Shown one piece after another: positions 1 to 7,842 of a stretch of 64,000 nt of DNA. Origin of the DNA: Actinoplanes sandaracinus. Lineage in GTDB: Bacteria > Actinomycetota > Actinomycetes > Mycobacteriales > Micromonosporaceae. Location of the stretch: NCBI RefSeq assembly GCF_030009775.1, contig NZ_JASCTH010000038.1, forward strand, positions 1-64,000, given 5' to 3'. A model generated the notes under the pieces. The model had not been told where the DNA came from, made no database searches, and saw only the letters and a list, made by a program, of their open reading frames with translations. Made by a program: the position numbers and the translations under genes. The stretch's first letter is position 1; the number at the start of each line of letters is the position of its first letter.

Positions 1-127
1 GCGCCTGCACGGCGAGCTCGGCCACGTCCCACCCGCCGAATACGAGGACCTACACGCGATGACCCGACCGGTCACCGCACCCCTGGAAACCAGCTAAACA
101 ACTCTCCATCAAACCCGGGGCTTGACA
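1..127 (+). mobile_element. Right end of an IS3-family element (partial)
   Basis: The window opens inside an insertion sequence. The 3' end of a transposase reading frame stops at 97, and about 30 bp later the sequence GGCTTGACA ends at 127 with the CA dinucleotide usual at IS3-family termini. The left end lies outside the window, so the terminal inverted repeat cannot be verified. What follows (130 onward) is non-IS sequence belonging to a truncated host gene. Confidence 0.5.
2..97 (+). CDS. IS3-family transposase, C-terminal end (partial)
   Basis: Only the last 31 codons are present, open at the left edge of the window and ending at a TAA. The peptide RLHGELGHVPPAEYEDLHA is the typical tail of actinobacterial IS3 OrfB transposases, which integrate DNA with a DDE catalytic core; that core would lie upstream, outside the window. 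It cannot be told from here whether the rest of the element is intact. Confidence 0.65.
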   Translation, partial: RLHGELGHVPPAEYEDLHAMTRPVTAPLETS

Positions 128-271
128 ATCACCTGGCCGTGGAGCAGCGTGCACCTGGCCGTGGAGCAGCGTGCCGATCTGAGCGACGCAGGGCGCCTTG
201 TAGGGGTAGAGCCGGCGAATGACCAAGTTATGGCCTGGGTCGACCGGGAACCCCAAATTATCCTCTCCTGA
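128..271 (+). pseudogene. 3' fragment of an unidentified gene, cut by the IS3-type element
   Basis: After the IS end, a reading frame continues to a TGA at 269-271 with good coding character (VHLAVEQRADLSDAGRLVGV and onward). Its stop overlaps the ATG of the pentapeptide-repeat gene as TGATG, the arrangement of translationally coupled genes. I read it as the surviving 3' end of a gene whose front was displaced by the IS. A GTG at 161 would give a 36-residue peptide, but independent expression is unlikely. No family recognised. Confidence 0.35.
130..173. repeat. 22-bp perfect tandem duplication
   Basis: The 22-bp unit CACCTGGCCGTGGAGCAGCG plus TG occurs at 130-151 and again at 152-173 without mismatch, directly next to the presumed IS end. 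A perfect copy suggests a recent event. The unit length is not a multiple of three, so it shifts any frame reading through it. Confidence 0.85.
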
Positions 272-1182
272 TGAGGCAACCGCTCTCTCGGCTGCAACGC
301 ATGGCTCGGCATCCCAGCGTCTGGGTGCCCCTGGCTGTGCTCGCCGCCGCCGGGGTACTCGTGCTGCTGCTGGGGCCGGTCGCCTGGTGGGCCACCCCGG
401 CCAAGCATCTCCAGGGCAAGGACAAGGCCGACGCCCGCAACGCCACCCGGCAGACTCTGCTCGCCGCGGTCGGCGGCGTGGGCCTGCTCACCGGCGCCGC
501 GTTCACCGCCCGCACCTTCTACCTGACCCGCCGCGCACAGTTCACCGACCGCTACACCAAAGCCATCGCCCAACTCGCCTCCGAGAAGCTCACCGAACGC
601 CTCGGCGGCATCTACGCGCTAGAACATTTGATGGCCGAGTCTGAGCGCGACCATCCCACCGTGGTGGAGGTGCTCGCCGCGTTCATCCGCGAGCACACCC
701 GCGACATGCCGGCAGAGCCAGCGGACGACAAGTGGGCCACTTGGGCGCGGCCGGCCGCCGATGTGCAGGCCGCGCTCACCGTGCTGGGCCGACGTCCCAC
801 CCGCGACGAGCCTCTGCCCGTCGACCTATCCAACGCCCGGCTGCGCCGCGCCGGGTTACGCGGGATGCGGCTACCAGGCGTGATCCTGCAGAATGCCGAC
901 CTGCGTGGCGCCGACCTCTCCCATGCCAACCTGCTCGGCGCCGAGCTGTTCCGTGCCCGGCTGCGTCACGCGCGTCTTCAGGCAGCCATACTGCGCCACG
1001 CACGACTCTCGGAGACCGACCTGTCCCTGGCCGACCTAGGCAAAGCCAGCCTGCAGGGTGCCCGATTCACCGGCGCGGACCTTACCGACGCATTCCTGAA
1101 TGAAGCCCATCTCGATCACGCGATCATGCACAAGACAAAGCTCGACGGAGCCGTACTGGTGGGGGCCCGCCTAGTGTCCTGA
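271..1182 (+). pseudogene. Pentapeptide-repeat membrane protein, 5' part, interrupted by IS630
   Basis: As it stands the frame codes 303 residues. Two hydrophobic segments (about residues 15-40 and 65-85) would place the N-terminus in the membrane. From about residue 183 on there are A(D/N)LxxA pentapeptide repeats forming a right-handed beta-helix, usually a protein-binding or DNA-mimic scaffold. The native frame ends at codon 301 (CTA, 1171-1173), where an IS630 element has entered; the last two residues and the TGA come from the element. Joining 271-1173 to 2309-2566 restores a 386-residue protein. The start is the ATG coupled (TGATG) to the upstream fragment. The truncated product may still fold, since only the C-terminal tail is lost. 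Confidence 0.85.
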
Positions 1183-1190
1183 GTCGTTAA
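1174..1190 (+). repeat. IS630 left inverted repeat
   Basis: GTGTCCTGAGTCGTTAA, preceded by the TA target copy at 1172-1173. It matches the reverse complement of 2290-2306 at 16 of 17 positions. Confidence 0.92.
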
Positions 1191-1208
1191 ATCGATGTCG
1201 GTGGGTAC

Positions 1209-2309
1209 GTGTGGTGGATGCCTTCTCCGGTAGCCGTCCCGATCGTGCTCACCGACGACGAACGCGAGCAGTTGCTCGCCTGGTCGCGTCGGCCGTCGTC
1301 AGCCCAGGCACTCGCCGCCCGATCGCGGATCGTGCTGGCCTGCGCTGAGCATCCGGCTGACACGAACGTGCAGGTCGCTGACCGGCTCGGGGTCTCCCGG
1401 AACATGATTCACAAGTGGCGTAACCGGTTCGCCTCCCACCGTCTCGACGGCCTCGTTGACGAGCCCCGTCCCGGCCGGCCCCGCACGATCGCCGACGCCG
1501 ACGTGGAGCGGGTGATCACCGCGACCCTGGAGACCTCCCCGAAGGACGCCACCCACTGGTCGACCCGGTCGATGGCCGCACATGTCGGCTTGTCGCAGAC
1601 CGCGATCTCGCGGATCTGGCGTGCGTTCGGCCTGCAACCCCACCGGCAGGACACCTGGAAACTGTCGAAGGACCCACAGTTCATCGACAAGGTCCGCGAC
1701 GTCGTCGGCCTCTACCTGAACCCGCCCGAACGCGCCGTGGTGCTCTGCGTGGACGAGAAATCCCAGATCCAGGCCCTCGACCGGACCGCACCGATCCTGC
1801 CGATGATGCCCGGCACCCCCGAACGAGCCACCCACGACTACGTCCGGGCCGGCACCTCCAGCCTCTACGCCGCCCTCAACCTGGCCACCGGCAAGGTGAT
1901 CGGCTCGCTGCACGCCCGCACCCGGGCGATCGAGTTCAAGAAGTTCCTGGTCACCCTCGACCAACAGGTGCCCGCTGGTCTCGACGTACACGTCGTGCTG
2001 GACAACGCCTCCACCCACAAGACTCCGGCGATCAAACGGTGGCTGACCGCCCATCCGCGGTTCGTCCTGCACTTCACCCCGACCAGCAGTTCCTGGCTCA
2101 ACCTCGTCGAACGCTGGTTCGCCGAGCTGACCACCAAGAAGCTGCAACGTGGCACCCACCGCAGCGTCCGCGAACTCAACACCGACATCCGGCAATGGAT
2201 CGAGACCTGGAACGACGACCCCAAGCCCTACGTCTGGACCAAGACCGCCGACCAGATCCTCGACTCCATCGCCCGCTACTGCGGCCGTATTAACGACTCA
2301 GGGCACTAG
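1209..2309 (+). CDS. IS630-family transposase
   Basis: A 366-residue DDE transposase that excises and reinserts its element at TA sites. The N-terminal third has two helix-turn-helix regions (about residues 35-75 and 105-135). The catalytic triad is visible as D182 in CVDEKSQIQALDR, D265 in VVLDNASTHK and E301 in SWLNLVERWFAEL, spaced as in this family. Length is complete for IS630. The GTG at 1209 is the longest start; the ATG at 1218 is equally possible. The stop codon TAG (2307-2309) is made of the TA target duplication plus the next host base, so termination is created by the insertion site. Confidence 0.95.
   Translation: MWWMPSPVAVPIVLTDDEREQLLAWSRRPSSAQALAARSRIVLACAEHPADTNVQVADRLGVSRNMIHKWRNRFASHRLDGLVDEPRPGRPRTIADADVERVITATLETSPKDATHWSTRSMAAHVGLSQTAISRIWRAFGLQPHRQDTWKLSKDPQFIDKVRDVVGLYLNPPERAVVLCVDEKSQIQALDRTAPILPMMPGTPERATHDYVRAGTSSLYAALNLATGKVIGSLHARTRAIEFKKFLVTLDQQVPAGLDVHVVLDNASTHKTPAIKRWLTAHPRFVLHFTPTSSSWLNLVERWFAELTTKKLQRGTHRSVRELNTDIRQWIETWNDDPKPYVWTKTADQILDSIARYCGRINDSGH
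2290..2306 (-). repeat. IS630 right inverted repeat
   Basis: TTAACGACTCAGGGCAC, the inverted partner of 1174-1190, lying inside the last codons of the transposase and followed by the second TA copy at 2307-2308. Confidence 0.92.
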
Positions 2310-2566
2310 ACAGTGTCGACCTCACCACGGTCCACGGCCTCACCCGCGAGCAGGTCCAGGACGCATATATGAACGACCAAACGCGGCTACCTGGGGAGTT
2401 ACCCTCCCGCGTCCCTTCACTTCAACGGATACCGCCGATCTCCATAACCTTTCCGGATATTCCGATCACCTCAGACCTTCTACGCACTCTGGACAAGACT
2501 GAAGAACGGGACGGCAATCAGCGCGAGGACCCCGCTTCCACCGACAGCCCGGAGAGCCCGTCCTGA
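2309..2566 (+). pseudogene. Pentapeptide-repeat protein, 3' part, separated by IS630
   Basis: Directly after the right TA copy the frame reads DSVDLTTVHGLTREQVQDAY and then NDQTRLPGELPS before ending at a TGA (2564-2566). The block GLTxEQVxxA...DxxTRLP is a recurring tail of actinobacterial pentapeptide-repeat proteins, so this is the missing end of the gene beginning at 271. It has no start of its own upstream; an internal ATG at 2369 could only give a meaningless tail. Confidence 0.85.
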
Positions 2567-3044
2567 CCTACCGTCGCGCCAATCCCGATGGCCGGGGCTC
2601 ACACCCCTCAAGGGTGCTCTCGCCCGAGCAGCCGGGCCCTCCGTGCACTGCCCGACGGCGGGGGCGCCCGCGCCCGCGCAGTACCTGCACCCAGCGTTGC
2701 GTCTCGATGCCGAACTGGCCAGGTAGCGTCGCGACGAGGCGGTGCCAGCAACTGGAGGTGTACCCGTACTCGATCCTGAACGCGGCCGTCGGCACTGTGA
2801 TAACCCCCGACAGCGCCCGCTGCCAGGGGAACTGCTTCACCTCCACGTGGACCCTGCCGCCCACCGTCTTGTCGGTGGGTCGAGACGTCGAGTCCAACGC
2901 CATCTTCCAGACCAACATCCCGCGCAGGTGGCCTGCTGAACAGCTTCTACATCAACAACCGGGTCATCGAGAACGACGGCCAACGGGCTCATCGCCGTCA
3001 CCCCTGACGCCGCGGCCATCACCACCGGAGCCAGCAGCGGACGC
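2567..3044. other. Degraded coding region without an intact gene
   Basis: Short plus-strand frames with coding-like peptides (for example RCQQLEVYPYSILNAAVGTV near 2740-2800 and NSFYINNRVIEND near 2939-2977) are broken by stops and frame changes, including a TAG at 2724-2726. The last piece (frame from 2927) appears to run into the gene at 3045 after a one-base frame change near 2976. No product can be assigned to the part before 2900. Confidence 0.45.
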
Positions 3045-3482
3045 GTGACCGTGACCGTCGAGGTCAGACAGTCGCTCCCGGCGCACGTCGAAACCGGCGA
3101 CTGGGACGAGGTCATCGAAACCGACTTCCACGCCAGCACCGGCGACGTTGTCGTACGAGCCCTCATGGACGACCCGCCGCCGCTGCCCGCGCTGACCACC
3201 AATGGGCCGGGAACGTATCGATTCCGGGTCCATGCCGCCGGCCGTGATCTCCATCCGGACGCGGTCGCCTTCGAACCGACCGAGAGCTACTTGATCCAAA
3301 CATGGCCCACAGCGGCGCCGCAGGCAGAAATCGTCTACCAGCAATCCGACACCGTAGGCGCGGAGCTGAGGCGCTCCGCAACTACCGCCGCATTGAGCGA
3401 GGCGCCATCACCGCCGCGCCCGCCGGCACCAAGACCAGCGCTCAGCAGCGACACCGACCACTCTGCAGAACCGCGCGAGTGA
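3045..3482 (+). CDS. Actinobacterial hypothetical protein, probably the 3' part of a frameshifted gene
   Basis: The 145-residue frame starting at GTG 3045 has the pattern VTVTVEVRQ...WDEVIETDF...LPALTTNGPGTYRFRVHAAGRD...ESYLIQTWPTAAPQAE, which I associate with a family of uncharacterised actinobacterial proteins that lie near other small hypotheticals; no reaction is known. The same frame is open upstream as NGLIAVTPDAAAITTGASSG, which looks like the normal preceding part of this family. The likely true N-terminus is therefore in the degraded region, reached through a frameshift near 2976. The last 40 residues are Pro/Ala/Ser-rich and probably disordered. Confidence 0.5.
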   Translation: MTVTVEVRQSLPAHVETGDWDEVIETDFHASTGDVVVRALMDDPPPLPALTTNGPGTYRFRVHAAGRDLHPDAVAFEPTESYLIQTWPTAAPQAEIVYQQSDTVGAELRRSATTAALSEAPSPPRPPAPRPALSSDTDHSAEPRE

Positions 3483-3734
3483 TGACCAAGCACAAACGGC
3501 AGGAAGGGCCATCGTTCTCGATGTCCCGAGTTCCGGCGCCACCGTCCGGTTCGGTCTACCGCGTGTGTCTTCGAGAATGGGTCCGCTTACGCATGGTGAT
3601 GGGCCGGAGTTCCACTGCTTGCGTTGTCTGCCGCGTTGCTCGCTGCGGAGCGGTCAACCCTGACGATCGTCGGGGGTGCGGTGTTGCCGTTCGGCTCGGG
3701 TTGCCGGTCGTTTTCGTTTCTACGGTCAGTCCCC

Positions 3735-4715
3735 ATGGAACAAGGAACACGAGAGAAGATCCGGCTGCTGGGCGCGTTGGGCATCCTGGGATCGGCGGCG
3801 GCGATGGTCGCCTGGCTTGCTCCGGGCGGGCTGGGCCGGGTCGGGGCAGTGGAGGTCACCGGCGGAGCCTCGGCGTCCGGATATCGATCGGTCACCGCGG
3901 CGGTGGCGGGCGCGTCGTCGTGGCTCGGCCCGCTCCTGGAGGTGGCCACCGAGGGCACTCTGGTGATCCTCGGAATGTCGCTGGCCTGGATGTGGTGGAC
4001 AGCGATGCGCCGCCGGGACGGGCGAGGGATCGCCGGGACCGTGCTGACCGGTTTCGGTACCGTCGTGGCGTACGCCGTCAGTGAAGCGATCAAGCTGGTG
4101 GTGGATGAGGAGCGGCCGTGCCGTGCGCTGCGTACGGGGGTCGAGTTGATCGCCGACTGTCCCGAGGCCGGGGACTGGTCGTTCCCGAGCAACCACGCCA
4201 CCCTGGCGGCTGGGTTGGCCGTCGGGTTGGCGGTGCTGTGGCCGCGCCTTGTCGTGGTCACGTTGCCGCTGGCCGGGGCTGCCGCGTTGCTGCGTGTCCT
4301 GGTGGGGGTTCATTACCCACACGATGTGCTGGCCGGTGCGATTCTCGGTGGGGCGGTGGTGGCGGCTACCCTGCTCGCGCTCATGTCGCCTGTCCAGCAG
4401 GTGGTGTCATCGTTGTCGAGCAGGTGGTGGAGCAGCGATCCCGGCCTCGTGGGCGACGACCGCGGCCGCGGCTCGGTTGTCCACGCCCAGCCTGGCCAGG
4501 ATGGAACTCACATGGGCCTTTGCCGTTCCCTCCACCACGTGCAGCCGTCGGGCTATCTGCCCGTTGGACAGTCCGTTTCCGAGCAACGCCAGCACCTCCC
4601 GTTCCCGGGCGGTGAGGGCGGCGGCCCGGTTCCGGGCGTTGGAGCGTCGCGTGGCCAGAGTGCCGGCGCCCGTCGCGGCGAGGTGCGCGACGACGCGGGC
4701 CGCGACTTTCGGTGA
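3735..4715 (+). CDS. PAP2-superfamily membrane phosphatase
   Basis: A polytopic membrane phosphatase of the type 2 phosphatidic acid phosphatase superfamily, acting on lipid or polyprenyl phosphates at the outer membrane face. All three signature motifs are visible: K120 xxxxxx RP in KLVVDEERP, PSNH with H154, and R-x5-H193-x3-D197 in RVLVGVHYPHD. At least five hydrophobic segments surround them. The ATG at 3735 (MEQGTREK) is chosen because the frame upstream lacks coding character, although a TTG at 3624 keeps it open. The conserved part ends near residue 220 (4395); the remaining about 107 codons run antisense through the response-regulator gene at 4407-5090 and look non-native. The original stop has probably been lost, or the tail is genuinely an overlap. 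Confidence 0.8.
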   Translation: MEQGTREKIRLLGALGILGSAAAMVAWLAPGGLGRVGAVEVTGGASASGYRSVTAAVAGASSWLGPLLEVATEGTLVILGMSLAWMWWTAMRRRDGRGIAGTVLTGFGTVVAYAVSEAIKLVVDEERPCRALRTGVELIADCPEAGDWSFPSNHATLAAGLAVGLAVLWPRLVVVTLPLAGAAALLRVLVGVHYPHDVLAGAILGGAVVAATLLALMSPVQQVVSSLSSRWWSSDPGLVGDDRGRGSVVHAQPGQDGTHMGLCRSLHHVQPSGYLPVGQSVSEQRQHLPFPGGEGGGPVPGVGASRGQSAGARRGEVRDDAGRDFR

Positions 4716-5090
4716 CAGGTAGGCGGCGCCGTCGGCCACCGCGCGTACCCCGGTGATCAGTTCCTCGGGTTCGCCGGACTTGATCAGAAAGCCGGCGGCG
4801 CCGCCGCCGAGCGCCTGCAGGATGTAGTCGTCCTCCCCGAACGTGGTCAGCATGATCACGCGCGTGGCCGGTACGGTCCTGCGGAGTTCCGCCATCGCTT
4901 CGATGCCGTTCATGTCGGGCATCCGGATGTCGAGGACGGCCACCGCCGGACGGTGCCGCCGCGCCAGCTCCACGGCGTTGTGCCCGTCGCCGGCCTCGGC
5001 GATGACGTCGATGTCCGGATCCGTGGCGAGTACCGCGCGCAGCCCCGCCCGGATCATCGGCTCGTCGTCGGCGATCAGGACCCGGATCAT
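4407..5090 (-). CDS. NarL/LuxR-family response regulator
   Basis: A 227-residue transcription factor. The receiver domain (about 1-120) has the acidic pocket DDE at 8-10 and phospho-acceptor D54 in VLDIRMPD. A LuxR-type helix-turn-helix follows (LTAREREVLALLGNGLSNGQ). It lies 7 bp downstream of the histidine kinase at 5098-6540 on the same strand and is its obvious partner. Its 3' 309 bp overlap the tail of the convergent PAP2 frame. Confidence 0.93.
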   Translation of the reverse strand: MIRVLIADDEPMIRAGLRAVLATDPDIDVIAEAGDGHNAVELARRHRPAVAVLDIRMPDMNGIEAMAELRRTVPATRVIMLTTFGEDDYILQALGGGAAGFLIKSGEPEELITGVRAVADGAAYLSPKVAARVVAHLAATGAGTLATRRSNARNRAAALTAREREVLALLGNGLSNGQIARRLHVVEGTAKAHVSSILARLGVDNRAAAAVVAHEAGIAAPPPARQR

Positions 5091-5097
5091 CGGGCAC

Positions 5098-6540
5098 TCA
5101 TGGAGTGACCGTGTCCCGTGACACCAGGACGTCGTCCCGGAAGCAAAGCCGGTAGGCGTCTCCGGAGCGGGAGTCGAACCGGTCGGCCGTCATCGCATAG
5201 TACTCGCACGTCGTGCCGTCTCCTGTCGGCTCGGCGGTCAGCGGTCGGTGGCCCGTCTGCCGCCGCGGCAGGAGACGCTCCACCTCGGAACGATCTTGCC
5301 CGATACGCAGGCGGGCGTAGTCGCCCGGCTCCAGCACCGCCTGTGACGCGGACAACGTCTCCCATCCTGCCAGGGCCCCGCTCAGCAGCGCACCGGTGAC
5401 CAGCGGCACCATCACCGCGATGACCAACGACCGGCCCACACGCCGCCGGGCGCGGCGATGTTCCTGCGGCAGCGCCCGGTCGGTCCGAGGGGCCGCCGGC
5501 GGTGAAACGGGGCTATGCGGGATCCGCGCGGTGACGGCGAAACCTCCGTGGTGCGGGCCGTACTCGAAAGTGCCGCCGACCAGCCGCACTCGTTCGGCGA
5601 GACCGACCAGGCCACGCCCGCCGCCGCCGCGAGGCCGGGACTGCAGGCCAGCACGCGACGATGGCGGGCCGTTCTCCACCACGATCGCCGTCTCGGCCAC
5701 CGTATGCGTCACAGAAATGATCGCCGTCGCTCCAGGCGCGTGTCTGGCCACATTGGTCAGCGCCTCCTGCGCGACCCGGTGCATGGCCCGCTCGGCCATC
5801 GGCGGCAGATCGCCTGCCTCACCATCGATACGCAGCTCCACCACCAGCCCCGATGCGGACGCCGCAGCCGTCAGCGCCGCGAGATCGGGGCCTTGGGCGT
5901 CCATAGGGGCGTTGTCGGTCTGCTCACGCAGGACGCCGATCACCTCGCCGAGTCGTTCCACCGCGGCCGCGGCCCGGACCCTGAGATCCGCGGCGGCCTT
6001 ACGGTGGTGCTCTTGCAGGTCCGGCGCGAGTTTCAACGCGCCCGCGGACAGAGCGATCAAGCTGAGGTCGTGGCCGAGCAGGTCATGCATGTCCTGGGCG
6101 ATCCGCGCCCGTTCGCGCAGCCGCGCCTGTTCGGCGACCAGCCGCTGTTCACGCTGCGCCTGCTCGGCCCGTTCCCAGCCGGCCCGGGCCAGATCCTGAT
6201 ACTGGCGCCAGAATCGTCCCGCGAACCATGGCGACATCGTGGCGGCAACGACCACAATCAGGAACCGGCTCGCCAGCGGCAGCCAGCCGGGCACGACCGA
6301 GAACACCACCACACCGGCCGCGAGCACCGCCACCAGCGCGAGCACTGTCGGACCCGTCCGCCCCGGGCGCCGTCCGGCCAGGAACGCGGTAACCACGGTC
6401 GGCAGCGCCCACCACACGCTCACCATGCTCAGACCGGCAAACACGATCGCCGACCCCGTCAGAAGAAATCCTGGGTCGACAGCCCGTGCGGTGACAGCCG
6501 GAACGGCTGCCACCGCCACCTTGATCGTTGCGCGCTTCAC
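5098..6540 (-). CDS. NarL-type sensor histidine kinase with an extra C-terminal membrane-anchored domain
   Basis: A 480-residue kinase. The N-terminal 110 residues hold about four membrane segments, followed by a coiled coil, a HisKA_3 dimerisation domain with H152 in AQDMHDLLGHDLSL, and a HATPase region (N box EALTNVARHAPG, glycine motif GGGGRGLVGLAERV) ending near residue 355. Unusually, another membrane helix follows (about 385-405), then roughly 70 residues predicted outside the cell with YARLRIGQDRSEVERLLP, a pattern resembling the SmpA/OmlA (BamE-like) fold, and two cysteines. This may be a second sensing module. Start GTG at 6540. It precedes its response regulator by 7 bp. Confidence 0.9.
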   Translation of the reverse strand: MKRATIKVAVAAVPAVTARAVDPGFLLTGSAIVFAGLSMVSVWWALPTVVTAFLAGRRPGRTGPTVLALVAVLAAGVVVFSVVPGWLPLASRFLIVVVAATMSPWFAGRFWRQYQDLARAGWERAEQAQREQRLVAEQARLRERARIAQDMHDLLGHDLSLIALSAGALKLAPDLQEHHRKAAADLRVRAAAAVERLGEVIGVLREQTDNAPMDAQGPDLAALTAAASASGLVVELRIDGEAGDLPPMAERAMHRVAQEALTNVARHAPGATAIISVTHTVAETAIVVENGPPSSRAGLQSRPRGGGGRGLVGLAERVRLVGGTFEYGPHHGGFAVTARIPHSPVSPPAAPRTDRALPQEHRRARRRVGRSLVIAVMVPLVTGALLSGALAGWETLSASQAVLEPGDYARLRIGQDRSEVERLLPRRQTGHRPLTAEPTGDGTTCEYYAMTADRFDSRSGDAYRLCFRDDVLVSRDTVTP

Positions 6541-6960
6541 CGAGGCGACGGTACGGGCTGCGGCTGCCGCCCGACACTGCCGAAAGACAAATCAGCGTAC
6601 GCGCCAGGCGGTACCCGCCGTCCGTCGTCGAGGCCGAGAACCGCCAGGCATCGCACGCCCGAGCCAATCAGTCATCTCAGCGACTTCGTGGCGGCACACA
6701 CGGCACGAGCGCGCGTCGCGCCATCCTGGGTCATCGCGGTCGACATCTACGGAGAGTGACTCGGCGGCCATGTGCTGACCTCGTCGCCTCCTCGGCCATG
6801 GTCAACAAGTGGCTCTCGTTCTCACGAATATTCGCGCTGGCCCGGTCGGCGAGGTGACGCCTGAAGTGACGAACTGAAACAGACCACCGGATCCGTCGAT
6901 CGAGTCCTACAGAGCGAGCCACGGCTCACGCGGTACTTCGTTCTGATGCCATACAACCTG
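6541..6960. other. Intergenic region with a possible antitoxin remnant
   Basis: No intact gene is supported. On the minus strand at 6731-6922 a 63-codon frame contains VRHFRRHLADRASANIREN, which weakly resembles the N-terminal DNA-binding part of Phd/YefM antitoxins, but it degenerates into Arg-rich noise and no toxin gene is visible beside it. The promoter of the kinase at 6540 should lie at the left end of this stretch. Confidence 0.3.
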
Positions 6961-7002
6961 CCGGCAGGCTTGGCCAGGCCAAAAGGCCAAAGCCTCCGCC
7001 GG
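6961..7002 (-). terminator. Hairpin terminator after the Pr6Pr gene
   Basis: An imperfect inverted repeat pairs CCGGCAGGCTTGGCC with GGCCAAAGCCTCCGCCGG around the loop AGGCCAAAA. It lies 10 bp past the stop codon of the minus-strand membrane protein gene ending at 7013. There is no U-tract, as is common in actinomycetes. Confidence 0.55.
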
Positions 7003-7012
7003 ACCAGTAGTC

Positions 7013-7756
7013 CTATTCCAGACGGCCGACGCCTGCGGCGCCGGCAGAACTCCGATCAACGCCCGCTACGGCCTCGTCGACCTCCGCAAGTGGCACGGAG
7101 AACACGGTGACCGAGTGCCCGCCTGGCAAGCGCCGATCCAAGGCCCACAGGATCGCCCCGAACAGAACCGCAATCAAAACTACAAAAACCATATTGCGGA
7201 CCGCGGCGCCATAACCAAGATCGGTCACGCTGGCAAAAGGGTACGGATACCAATCAGTCGCCGCACCATGGGCAAACGTGTAACCGATCCACAAAATCGG
7301 CCACACCACCGCCCACCCCAATGTCCGCTTGTCCATCCGCGTCCGCGGCCCGAACAACAGCCAGCCGAGCAGCGCCCACCACGGCGCGACGTAGTGGAAG
7401 CCCAGATTGGACCACCGGCCGGCGCCGGTCGGGTTCGCCACGCCGGCCAGCACCGTCGCGTAGACCAGGCCGGTGATGATGATTCCCAGCACAGCGTCGA
7501 GGCGGATCACCCGCCAGAGCCGGCCATCGCGATCGGGATTCAGCGCGAGGGTCACCGAAACGATCAGCAGCAGGATGTTGCTCTGGATCGTGAAGTAGCT
7601 GAACAGGCGAACGAACCGGGTGACCGCCGGCTGCACCACGCCGTCCGCACCCGGCGAACCCTGCGCGGTCAGCACCATCTGGGTCACCAGCGAGCCGAGC
7701 ACCACGACGGCGAGGAGCCCATGCCAGAGCCGGGCGTAGACACGAGATCCGTTCAC
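7013..7756 (-). CDS. Pr6Pr-family membrane protein
   Basis: A 247-residue integral membrane protein with six predicted helices. Family signs are FSYFTIQSNILLLIV, FHYVAPWWALLGWLLFGPR and PYPFASVTDLGYGAAVRNM, shared with the Pr6Pr (FAR-17a/AIG1-like) proteins, which have six membrane spans and conserved prolines; no biochemical role is established in bacteria. The GTG at 7756 is chosen because the frame upstream turns into antisense of the kinase gene. The last 30 residues are hydrophilic. It stands alone, with a hairpin behind its stop. Confidence 0.85.
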   Translation of the reverse strand: MNGSRVYARLWHGLLAVVVLGSLVTQMVLTAQGSPGADGVVQPAVTRFVRLFSYFTIQSNILLLIVSVTLALNPDRDGRLWRVIRLDAVLGIIITGLVYATVLAGVANPTGAGRWSNLGFHYVAPWWALLGWLLFGPRTRMDKRTLGWAVVWPILWIGYTFAHGAATDWYPYPFASVTDLGYGAAVRNMVFVVLIAVLFGAILWALDRRLPGGHSVTVFSVPLAEVDEAVAGVDRSSAGAAGVGRLE

Positions 7757-7842
7757 CCCGGTAGTAAAGCTTGATCTTGCCGCCCGCGCTACAGCGGCCA
7801 CCGCCGGGTGGGCGGGCCGGGCGGGAAGAGGCCGCTGTGGGA

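Larger units (their letters stand above)
1174..2306 (+). mobile_element. Complete IS630-family insertion sequence
   Basis: The element is bounded by 17-bp inverted repeats, GTGTCCTGAGTCGTTAA at 1174-1190 and its complement at 2290-2306, with one mismatch. TA dinucleotides flank it at 1172-1173 and 2307-2308, the target duplication expected for IS630/Tc1-type transposition. It carries one full-length transposase gene and interrupts a pentapeptide-repeat gene. The clean ends and intact gene suggest recent, possibly still active, insertion. Confidence 0.93.
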
